A stretch of DNA of 64,000 nucleotides from Shewanella sp. Isolate13 (GTDB lineage: Bacteria > Pseudomonadota > Gammaproteobacteria > Enterobacterales > Shewanellaceae): NCBI RefSeq assembly GCF_022398325.1, contig NZ_JAKEVD010000008.1:101464-165463 (forward strand), given 5' to 3'. The translations under genes were made by a program, and so were the position numbers. This document shows, piece by piece, positions 10,391-16,651 of this stretch (positions within the stretch are counted from its first letter, which is position 1; the number at the start of each line of letters is the position of its first letter). Under the pieces are notes generated by a model, which was given only the letters and a program-made list of their open reading frames with translations, was not told the origin of the DNA and searched no databases.

Positions 10391-10588
10391 GGAACTCCCC
10401 AACGTGTCATGAATATGGTTTCGGGAGCACGCTCCTCGACATCTTGGAACAATAACATGCAACGCTTTTACATGCTATCTCAAGCGTCTAAGGAGCGATT
10501 TGGCGGTGATAAAATCACCTTTTAAGATAAAGAATCGACAGTTTGTTCGACTCTTTAGCACTGCTGCGTGTGACAGCAGCCTAATGGC

Positions 10589-11140
10589 TTATTCGCCATC
10601 GAACTCACAAAGGCTCACCAACTTAAGATCCATCTTCTCAAGACGCTGCTCACCACCAAGGTCTGGCAATGAAATAACGAAAGCGGCATCGTTTACACTT
10701 CCGCCTAACTGACGAATAAGTTTAACTGTCGCTTCGATAGTGCCGCCAGTTGCAAGTAAGTCATCGATAACCAATACCTTATCTTCGGCATTAATCGCAT
10801 CAACGTGGATCTCTAGTACGTCATGACCATATTCAAGCTCATAGCTCTCTGAAATCGTCTCTCTTGGCAGCTTACCAGGCTTACGAACGGGTACAAAACC
10901 AATGCCCAATTCTAGCGCTAACGGCGCACCAAACAAAAAGCCGCGCGCTTCAGTACCGACAACTTTAGTAAATCCTTGATCTTTATAGTGGTCCACTAAA
11001 AGGCCAATGGTGAGTTTATAGGCTTGTGGATCTTCTAATAAGCTAGTCACATCTCTAAACAAGATCCCCTCTTTAGGATAGTTAGGGATGGTTTTAATGC
11101 TGTTCTTTATTAGTGCCAAGCTGTCAGTATTCATTACCAT
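10589..11140 (-). CDS. apt: Adenine phosphoribosyltransferase
   Basis: The 183-residue enzyme salvages adenine with PRPP to AMP in the cytoplasm. The N-terminal segment [20 protein letters not shown] is diagnostic, as are [11 protein letters not shown] and the PRPP-binding loop [13 protein letters not shown]. Two ATGs (11140 and 11134) are possible starts; the difference is two residues. It lies upstream of dnaX on the same strand, with a 198-base gap, the common order in gammaproteobacteria. Confidence 0.97.
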   Translation of the reverse strand: MVMNTDSLALIKNSIKTIPNYPKEGILFRDVTSLLEDPQAYKLTIGLLVDHYKDQGFTKVVGTEARGFLFGAPLALELGIGFVPVRKPGKLPRETISESYELEYGHDVLEIHVDAINAEDKVLVIDDLLATGGTIEATVKLIRQLGGSVNDAAFVISLPDLGGEQRLEKMDLKLVSLCEFDGE

Positions 11141-11396
11141 AATTCTTTACTTAATCTACTTTAGTTTGCTGACATCCCCAGCCCCAAATTTGATTATGCC
11201 AGTATAGATGTCATCGAAGTGTAAAAATCGGCACCAAGCTTAAGCCGCTTTATGATGAGTTGCAACCTACTAACGCGAGAAGTGTAGTCTCAGTCTAGGG
11301 TATTTTATTTGCCGATTGTTCTTTTAGGGGGAGACGGTTACAGGTAAGCAACAATTGCGCTTAAGTTTCAATATGATGAAACAATACAGTGAAATA
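11141..11396. other. Intergenic region upstream of apt
   Basis: These 256 bases lie between apt and ybaN. I see no open reading frame of note, no strong hairpin and no recognised operator. The region presumably contains the apt promoter. Confidence 0.4.
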
Positions 11397-11768
11397 TCAT
11401 CCGTCGATTTCAGGAATACTTCTCAAATAGATTATTAAACCGGTACCGAGACAAGCCAACATCACTTTTACCCAGATCAGAGGAACAATCACGATACTGG
11501 TAAAAAAACTCAAGCCACTTACTATATAGGCTTTCTTTTTTAAGCTTTTGCGGATAGCCCCCTGCGCCTGCCAGTTTTGCAATGCATCAGCAAACCAAGG
11601 GTGACTCATAAGCCATTGATAAAGTCTATCGCTAGAGCGGGCAAAGCAATAGGCTGCAAGTAAAATAAACGGCACGGTAGGCAATACGGGTAACAGAATA
11701 CCTAACAGCCCCAAGGCTAAGCTGCAAAGTCCAAAAACAAGAAAAAAGCCACGCTTTAACGCCATCAA
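11397..11768 (-). CDS. ybaN: YbaN family (DUF454) inner-membrane protein
   Basis: The 123-residue protein begins with a hydrophobic hairpin (FFLVFGLCSLALGLLGILLP then LPTVPFILLAAYCFARSS) typical of DUF454, followed by LMSHPWFADALQNW and a second membrane pair near the C-terminus. The family motif LPVLPTVPFILLA is clear. Its biochemical role is not established. In E. coli ybaN is next to apt, and the same neighbourhood is kept here. A terminator directly upstream separates it from the small membrane peptide gene. Confidence 0.88.
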   Translation of the reverse strand: MMALKRGFFLVFGLCSLALGLLGILLPVLPTVPFILLAAYCFARSSDRLYQWLMSHPWFADALQNWQAQGAIRKSLKKKAYIVSGLSFFTSIVIVPLIWVKVMLACLGTGLIIYLRSIPEIDG

Positions 11769-11784
11769 TCAATCCTAAAAAACA

Positions 11785-11814
11785 AAAAGCCACTCAATAT
11801 CGAGTGGCCAGTAT
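11785..11814 (-). terminator. Terminator of the hvf-side transcript
   Basis: The stem GCCACTC/GAGTGGC with a 6-base loop is followed on the reverse strand by TTTTTGTTTTTT. It lies 25 bases past the stop of the 39-residue peptide gene. Confidence 0.85.
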
Positions 11815-11838
11815 AACCGAGATTGGCTTAAAATCGGA

Positions 11839-11958
11839 TTAAATTAAGCCCATAACCTTTAACCAAGATAAGCTAGCGGGTAATGTTGGGATAAGCATTA
11901 CAAGAATAAAGCTAATAAAGTAAACAATGTTAAATGGGTCTTTAAACGGCTGACTCAT
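11839..11958 (-). CDS. 39-residue single-TM membrane peptide, unknown
   Basis: A short reading frame starts MSQPFKDPFNIVYF, continues with a hydrophobic helix (ISFILVMLIPTLPASL) and ends WLKVMGLI. The ribosome binding site GAGAGGAAG lies 3 bases before the ATG, and a strong terminator follows, so I consider it a real gene. It lies 88 bases after hvfC on the same strand but has its own probable promoter and a perfect FNR-type box. I do not recognise a family. It could be a respiratory-complex accessory peptide, given its size and the FNR box, but this is inference. Confidence 0.6.
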   Translation of the reverse strand: MSQPFKDPFNIVYFISFILVMLIPTLPASLSWLKVMGLI

Positions 11959-11978
11959 GGCTTCCTCTCTTATTATTG

Positions 11979-12044
11979 TTGACCGCAAAATTGATCTAGA
12001 TCAATTTTTGCGGTCATTATAGAGATCCGATTTAGGAATGGGAA
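11979..12044 (-). promoter_or_regulatory. Promoter with FNR/EtrA box inside a long palindrome
   Basis: TTGATCTAGATCAA (11991-12004) is a perfect match to the FNR consensus TTGAT-N4-ATCAA. It is the centre of a larger inverted repeat with arms TGACCGCAAAATTGATC and its complement (11980-12015, one extra T). On the reverse strand TTCCCA (12044-12039), 17 bases, TATAAT (12021-12016) form a plausible promoter. The box would then lie just after the start point, a position expected for repression. The palindrome would also fold in the mRNA leader. Confidence 0.6.
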
Positions 12045-12046
12045 GC

Positions 12047-12802
12047 CTATTGAGCGATAAACTCTTTAATTATCCCCTTGTAGCTCAAGTCAGTAAGTAA
12101 CTGTAAACAACCTTGTTTCAAAACATCTGCTTCAATTTGGGGAAAAGTTTGTATCAACCAATCTAGCAGCTCCCCATAGCTTAAGCTCTCATACTGTGAC
12201 AGATAAGCGAGTACCTGAGCAGTTAATGGGTTTAACTGTAAAAATCGAACCTCTTCACTTAAGTCGCGATAAATACAAAAGTACTGAGGTGCTTCACTCG
12301 GTTCTTTAGGGCAATAATCAGGGCTAATGTGCTGCACATCATACGCATATTGTGCAATATGAGATGTTGCTGAAACGCATAACCTAATACGCTCTAATGA
12401 AGGTTCTTCGCCTTTAATAAGCTTCTGCTGATGATTATCCTGAGCAACGGCCACCACCAACTCTAACCACTCGTAGTGAGCCAGTTCGAGCATAAATGGC
12501 GGATCAGTTTCAGTCGCTTGGTATTCTGTTTGCAAAAAAAGCAAAAACTCTTGAGCGATCTCAATAAAAATAGGAGTACGGCAGTCGTGAGTTGCAAAGA
12601 ATTTCTGGACAATATCTAGCCAATCTTGCTCGTTATAGAGACTCTTTAGTACTGGGAAAGCATTGGAGATGAAACCATCAAGATTATTGAAAAATAACTC
12701 TCGATAGATTTTCATACGGCGCGCCTCGATGCCGTCAGGTAAGGGGTGAGAAGGATCTTTAATGTAATCCATAAAGTTCTGCTGAACATCAACAAAGTTC
12801 AT
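12047..12802 (-). CDS. hvfC: HvfC-type (DUF2063) partner protein of peptide-modifying enzyme
   Basis: The 251-residue protein has the DUF2063 N-terminal signature (QQNFMDYIKDPSHPLPDG, then RRMKIYRELFFNNLDGFISNAFPVL) and a C-terminal helical region. In characterised systems HvfC-type proteins bind the precursor peptide and assist the DUF692 iron oxygenase HvfB. The start ATG shares one base with the stop of hvfB (TAATG), so translation is coupled. The family name often reads putative DNA-binding, but the context here argues for the peptide-modification role. Confidence 0.9.
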   Translation of the reverse strand: MNFVDVQQNFMDYIKDPSHPLPDGIEARRMKIYRELFFNNLDGFISNAFPVLKSLYNEQDWLDIVQKFFATHDCRTPIFIEIAQEFLLFLQTEYQATETDPPFMLELAHYEWLELVVAVAQDNHQQKLIKGEEPSLERIRLCVSATSHIAQYAYDVQHISPDYCPKEPSEAPQYFCIYRDLSEEVRFLQLNPLTAQVLAYLSQYESLSYGELLDWLIQTFPQIEADVLKQGCLQLLTDLSYKGIIKEFIAQ

Positions 12803-13653
12803 TAGGCACTCCTTTTCAAACTCGCAACGTGTCGATTTTGATAGTCATGAATTTGATTAATTTCCAGTAATAAATCGCTGGTTTTAGGGATATTGAAATC
12901 GCGCTCTAATAACGTAGGAAACACACCATGGTACTGGTGACACTCTTCGAGTAGTTTCCAAACAGGATCAACGATATCAGCCCCATGGGTATCAACGATT
13001 AAATCCTCAGCCTCTTCATAATGTCCGGCAATGTGTAGATAGGCGATCCTCTCAGTCGGCATCGCTTTTAAAAACTCAAGCGCATCATATTGATGGTTAA
13101 TTGAATTGACATAGATGTTATTAACATCCAAGAGCATCTTGCAGTCGGCCTCTTCCATTACCGCTGTAACAAATTCAGCTTCCGACATCTCGGCACTAGG
13201 GGCGGCATAAAAGGAAACATTTTCCAACACTAACGGCCTTTCAATAATGTCTTCCACTTGTTTCACTCTCTTCGCCACATGCATAACCGCTTCTGATGTA
13301 AAGGGAATTGGCATTAGATCATACATATGACCCGTCCCAGAACAGTAGCTCAAATGCTCTGAATAGACTTTCATCTGGTGCAGGTCTAAAAAGTCTTTAA
13401 CGTTTTTGACGAACTGAACATCAAGCGGCGCAGGGCTACCGATTGATAGAGATAAACCATGACAGTAAAACTCGTGCTTTTCGGTCAATTCTCTAAACTG
13501 ACGACCAAACTTGCCTCCTAACGTCATCCAGTTTTCGGGTGCTACCTCGAAAAAGTCGATTTCTGAAGGCACGCCTTGGCAAAACTCATCTAACATCTCT
13601 CGCCTAAGGCCTAATCCAACCTGTCCCTTATTCACTTTGCTGCCATTTGTCAT
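12802..13653 (-). CDS. hvfB: HvfB-type DUF692 multinuclear iron oxygenase (MNIO)
   Basis: The 283-residue protein is a TIM-barrel DUF692 member with the family metal-ligand motifs: EVAPENWM, CHGLSLSIGS, SEHLSY, PLVLENVS, LLDVNNIYVNS, LHIAGH, DTHG and LLERD. Characterised HvfB enzymes use two or three irons and O2 to convert EGKCG cysteines of HvfA into oxazolone/thioamide copper ligands. It sits between the precursor gene hvfA and the partner hvfC. Function is inferred from family and operon; the hallmark His/Asp/Glu residues are all visible. Confidence 0.93.
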   Translation of the reverse strand: MTNGSKVNKGQVGLGLRREMLDEFCQGVPSEIDFFEVAPENWMTLGGKFGRQFRELTEKHEFYCHGLSLSIGSPAPLDVQFVKNVKDFLDLHQMKVYSEHLSYCSGTGHMYDLMPIPFTSEAVMHVAKRVKQVEDIIERPLVLENVSFYAAPSAEMSEAEFVTAVMEEADCKMLLDVNNIYVNSINHQYDALEFLKAMPTERIAYLHIAGHYEEAEDLIVDTHGADIVDPVWKLLEECHQYHGVFPTLLERDFNIPKTSDLLLEINQIHDYQNRHVASLKRSA

Positions 13654-13690
13654 ACTGTTGCCTGCTTACATCGGATCAACTATACAAATA

Positions 13691-13710
13691 GGGCCAGCTC
13701 GAGCTGGCCC
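13691..13710 (-). terminator. Perfect 20-base palindrome between hvfA and hvfB
   Basis: GGGCCAGCTCGAGCTGGCCC reads identically on both strands and would form an 8-bp GC-rich hairpin with a TCGA loop in RNA. Only TATTTG follows, so termination would be partial. It probably lowers hvfB/hvfC expression relative to the precursor or protects the hvfA mRNA end (inference). Confidence 0.6.
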
Positions 13711-13729
13711 GTTCAACTATCAAGACGAT

Positions 13730-14161
13730 TTACTTAGCACCGCCACACTTACCTTCACCACATTTACCTTCTTTTTTTGCTTTTTTCTCACCACCACATT
13801 TACCTTCGCCACACTTACCTTCTTTGGCTTTCATCTTGTCAGCCCCACATTTACCTTCGCCGCACTTACCTTCTTTGGCTTTCATCTTGTCGGCACCACA
13901 TTTACCTTCGCCACACTTACCTTCTTTAGCTTTCATCTTGTCAGCGCCGCATTTACCTTCGCCGCACTTACCTTCTTTGCTCTTTTTCTTATCGGCGCCA
14001 CACTTACCTTCGCCGCACTTACCTTCACCTTCAAGCAACTGGTAACCGGCTTGCATCTCACTATAGCCAAATGGGCCCGCTTGCACACTCGTCGCCAATG
14101 CACTTCCCATTACAACAGCACCAACAGCGACAGTGATTGCAGTTTTATTTACTAATTTCAT
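13730..14161 (-). CDS. hvfA: HvfA-type precursor peptide with 12 EGKCG motifs
   Basis: The 143-residue protein has a Sec signal peptide (hydrophobic core 8-24, cleavage predicted after SVQA at 28). A short linker GPFGYSEMQAGYQLL follows, then a repetitive region (46-140) with six paired EGKCGEGKCG blocks separated by Lys-rich ADKMKAK spacers. It has 12 cysteines, all in EGKCG. The related HvfA of Haemophilus and bufferins are cysteine-modified by HvfB/HvfC, exported and bind copper. The 51-base units are nearly identical at the DNA level, so copy number may vary. AGAGGGAAGAG precedes the ATG. hvfB and hvfC follow. No DoxX-type HvfD gene is visible. Confidence 0.92.
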   Translation of the reverse strand: MKLVNKTAITVAVGAVVMGSALATSVQAGPFGYSEMQAGYQLLEGEGKCGEGKCGADKKKSKEGKCGEGKCGADKMKAKEGKCGEGKCGADKMKAKEGKCGEGKCGADKMKAKEGKCGEGKCGGEKKAKKEGKCGEGKCGGAK

Positions 14162-14478
14162 GATCTCTTCCCTCTTACATAATCAACATTGGATCGGTTA
14201 CCAACAAGGTAATTTGCTGGCTTGCTTAACTAGACCCGCTAACCAACATTTTAATTTCAAAAGTTTTACATCCATCACATTTATGACTCATGAAAGCTGA
14301 TAGGTCAAATAATACCCGAGAGTCAGCTTAGTCTTATCTAAGTGTTTAAACATAATTTTTTCTACAATCTGATTAACATGTAACTGCTTGCATAGCTTGA
14401 TGAGGCTGTGAAGCATTAACATTAAGACAAAAGCAGAGCCATCGCTCGATTGCTTACAAACAAAATAGCCCAGTCTAT
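14162..14478. other. Divergent intergenic region between hvfA and dusC
   Basis: About 320 bases with no convincing coding frame. It must contain the hvfA promoter on the reverse strand, but I do not see a clear sigma-70 or ECF-type promoter there. No ECF sigma or anti-sigma gene, which control related operons in other bacteria, is adjacent. Confidence 0.4.
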
Positions 14479-14507
14479 TTGGCCGAGAGTTTAAGATGAG
14501 GTAGAAT
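14479..14507 (+). promoter_or_regulatory. Probable sigma-70 promoter of dusC
   Basis: TTGGCC (14479-14484), a 17-base spacer and TAGAAT (14502-14507) lie 24 bases before the dusC ATG. The -10 matches the consensus at 5 of 6 positions and the -35 is weaker. Confidence 0.45.
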
Positions 14508-14530
14508 GCGGCGCCCTTAAAGATACCGAT

Positions 14531-15496
14531 ATGTTGGACAGTTCAGTGCGAATAATTTTGGCGCCTATGGAAGGCGTTGTAGATGATTTAATGCGAGAGA
14601 TCCTCTCTGCTATTAACCCTTATGATCTTATGGTCACCGAGTTTGTTCGTGTTGTGGACCAACTGCTACCTGAGAAGGTGTTTTATCGTATCTGTCCTGA
14701 ATTACAAACTGGTGGCCAAACCTTGTCTGGTACGCCTGTACGAGTGCAGCTACTTGGCCAAGATCCCAATTGGATGGCAGAAAATGCCATTAGAGCCGTG
14801 GAGTTAGGTTCAAAAGGCGTTGATGTTAATTTTGGCTGTCCGGCAAAGATGGTTAACCGTAGCAACGGTGGTGCAGTAATGCTGCAATACCCAGAGCAAC
14901 TATATAAAGTAGTCAAAGCCATGCGCGAGGCCGTGCCGAGTGATCAGCCGGTAACGGCCAAGATCCGTTTAGGCTTTAACGATAAATCACTCTATATGGA
15001 AAATGCACTCGCCATTTATGAAGCGGGTGCCAGTGAACTTGCCGTACATGCTCGCAGTAAAGTTGATGGTTATAAACCGCCAGCTTATTGGGAATATATC
15101 ACTGACATCAATGCAAAGTTACCTATCCCAGTCATTGCTAATGGTGAGATCTGGAATCGTGACGATGCCCAGCGCTGCATGGAAGTTACAGGTTGTGATA
15201 GCGTAATGGTTGGACGTGGAGCGATTTCACTGCCAAACCTTGCTGCGCATATCAAGGGCGATGCAGCCTTCACTTGGCAGCAATCTCTGGGCCTGATGCT
15301 TGACTACACTAATCGTGAATTAGAAGGCAGAAAAAGCACCTATTATCCCGCGCGAATTAAGCAGTGGTTTAGCTACCTAAATCGCCAATATCCAGAAGCC
15401 GATGAACTGTTTAGAGAGTTAAGGGTGTATAAAACAGCCGATGAGATCATCAAGGTGTTACAAGGTGCACAAGAAGGTTTAGGTAACGAAATTTAG
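14531..15496 (+). CDS. dusC: tRNA-dihydrouridine(16) synthase DusC
   Basis: The 321-residue FMN enzyme reduces uridine to dihydrouridine in tRNA. Family motifs are APMEGV at the N-terminus, the catalytic-cysteine loop NFGCPAKMVNRSNGGA, the FMN-contact residues KIRLGF, HARSKVDGYKPPAYWEYI, and VIANGEIW/VMVGRGA. HARSKxxGYxPPA and the overall length point to the DusC subfamily (U16) rather than DusA or DusB. It is transcribed alone, divergently from hvfA. Confidence 0.93.
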   Translation: MLDSSVRIILAPMEGVVDDLMREILSAINPYDLMVTEFVRVVDQLLPEKVFYRICPELQTGGQTLSGTPVRVQLLGQDPNWMAENAIRAVELGSKGVDVNFGCPAKMVNRSNGGAVMLQYPEQLYKVVKAMREAVPSDQPVTAKIRLGFNDKSLYMENALAIYEAGASELAVHARSKVDGYKPPAYWEYITDINAKLPIPVIANGEIWNRDDAQRCMEVTGCDSVMVGRGAISLPNLAAHIKGDAAFTWQQSLGLMLDYTNRELEGRKSTYYPARIKQWFSYLNRQYPEADELFRELRVYKTADEIIKVLQGAQEGLGNEI

Positions 15497-15742
15497 CGCT
15501 TAAAATCGCCAACATAGACAATCCAGTGAGCTTTTTAAGCGTTTCAATCACTAAGAATGTTTAAAATAAATAATGAGCTCATCACTGATATAACAAGATT
15601 TAAACGATCGTTTAGTGAATTAATTAGCATTTAATTGCAGTAGATCCGCAAAATATAGCGCTGAATTGATCTTAGTCATAACGCATCACGCCTGCATGTT
15701 TAGACTAAAAAGCCGTAAAGTTAATAATTGTAGGCGACCTAA
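15497..15742. other. Intergenic region between dusC and the DksA-like gene
   Basis: These 246 AT-rich bases hold no long reading frame, no recognised operator and no obvious terminator hairpin. Confidence 0.35.
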
Positions 15743-16099
15743 GTGAGTACAAACCATATCAAACAAACCTTGTCCGAGATCGAGTCGGAACTAAGAGCGA
15801 AGATTGGTGCACTCCCCGAAATGCAAGCCAAGCTAATGGAACAGCATGATTATTCTCTTTGTGAGCTCATTCAAGTGATGACTGATGTTCACCTGTGCGA
15901 GCACCCGCTGTTTTTAAAGTTGATGAGCCTCGATGCGGCTCGCTGTCAGCTTGAGATTGGTTTATACGGTGTGTGCAGTGATTGTGAGAGTAATATCGAA
16001 CCCGAGCAGCTAGCTAAGGATCCGTTAGAGCAGCGTTGCATTAGCTGTAGTGGACAATTCAAGCGGCAGCATAGGCAGGAGTTAAGACTTAATCATTAA
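15743..16099 (+). CDS. DksA/TraR-family C4 zinc-finger protein
   Basis: The 118-residue protein carries a C4 zinc finger (Cys78, Cys81, Cys99, Cys102) within YGVCSDCES...QRCISCSGQF, the DksA/TraR signature. The N-terminal 70 residues are helical and shorter than in DksA, with no clear DxxDxA coiled-coil tip, so strong ppGpp-like regulation of RNA polymerase is uncertain. The start is GTG at 15743. It lies alone downstream of dusC. It could be a small DksA-like transcription modulator; the target is unknown. Confidence 0.8.
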   Translation: MSTNHIKQTLSEIESELRAKIGALPEMQAKLMEQHDYSLCELIQVMTDVHLCEHPLFLKLMSLDAARCQLEIGLYGVCSDCESNIEPEQLAKDPLEQRCISCSGQFKRQHRQELRLNH

Positions 16100-16140
16100 T
16101 TCTAACTCGCCACGCATTCGCTATAATTACTCGCGATTTA

Positions 16141-16259
16141 CCCATAAAAAACCTCCGACATGCGGAGGTTTTTTATTATCTAACTTTGATTACCGAACTA
16201 ATGGTATCAAATTGAGGTTAGAACTTCTGGCTGATACGTAAGTAGTATGTACGACCTAA
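16141..16259 (-). repeat. Direct repeat of TonB-receptor 3' end, copy A
   Basis: These 119 bases match 20601-20720 with one substitution and one A-run length difference. They contain the terminator, the 3' untranslated region and the last 14 codons of the TonB-dependent receptor located 4.4 kb away. Sequence similarity stops abruptly after ACGACCTAA. Confidence 0.9.
16146..16176 (-). terminator. Terminator (duplicated copy)
   Basis: The stem AACCTCCG/CGGAGGTT with an ACATG-type loop and flanking A/T runs is identical to the one downstream of the intact receptor. It lies 40 bases past the stop of the receptor remnant and can also serve the DksA-like gene on the other strand. Confidence 0.8.
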
Positions 16260-16475
16260 GGCTGAAGCTGTCACTATTAAGTTAAAGTCAGTATTTAGCT
16301 TAGCGTATACGTCACCATGTATATAACTGCGATAATCAACAGTTACACAGTTTTGGTCAAATTCTTCATATTTGTTAAGAATTGAAGTATCTAAACCAAC
16401 TTTCCAATCTCAGCTTAGTCCTTCAAATAAGAAAGCTACGTTGACATCATTGTCTTGGAGACTACCTAGAAAGCA
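16218..16475 (-). pseudogene. Remnant of a TonB-dependent outer-membrane receptor
   Basis: The reverse strand reads GSLQDNDVNVAFLFEGLS, an in-frame TGA, DWKVGLDTSILNKYEEFDQ, then VDYRSYIHGDVYAKLN and ends LGRTYYLRISQKF, the terminal beta-strand also found in the intact receptor. Everything upstream of these about 80 codons is gone, and an additional TGA bounds it. The last 14 codons are nearly identical in DNA to the neighbour while the upstream part differs, so it is a chimera of an old receptor with a copied 3' end. Confidence 0.75.
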
Positions 16476-16514
16476 TCAAACATAAATGACTATTCGACAT
16501 TCAGTAAAAATATA

Positions 16515-16549
16515 TAAAAAAATGCCTCTACTAACTAGAGGCATTTTTA
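16515..16549 (-). terminator. Terminator of the OmpA/Ig-lipoprotein operon
   Basis: The stem ATGCCTCTA/TAGAGGCAT with a 6-base loop is flanked by A and T runs. It lies about 100 bases downstream of the lipoprotein stop. Confidence 0.85.
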
Positions 16550-16651
16550 TCGTTTATAGCTACGTAGTGGCGGTTAATCCCAAGTGCTATTACTCACTAG
16601 ACTAAACATCATACTCAGTGGTTATATGAGGCGCTTATGTTCTCCAGTAAG

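Noticed and set aside
13742..14026. Possible CRISPR array
   Set aside because: The 51-base repeats are in frame, coding and have no unique spacers; no cas genes are nearby.
13511..14155. Long plus-strand open frame across hvfA and hvfB
   Set aside because: It is a by-product of the repetitive hvfA sequence. Its product is a Thr/Phe-rich repeat without a family, while the reverse strand encodes a coherent secreted precursor with a good ribosome site.
14190..14205. ECF-sigma promoter (GTAACC) upstream of hvfA
   Set aside because: The -10 part at the expected distance would put the start too close to the ribosome binding site, and no ECF sigma gene is adjacent.
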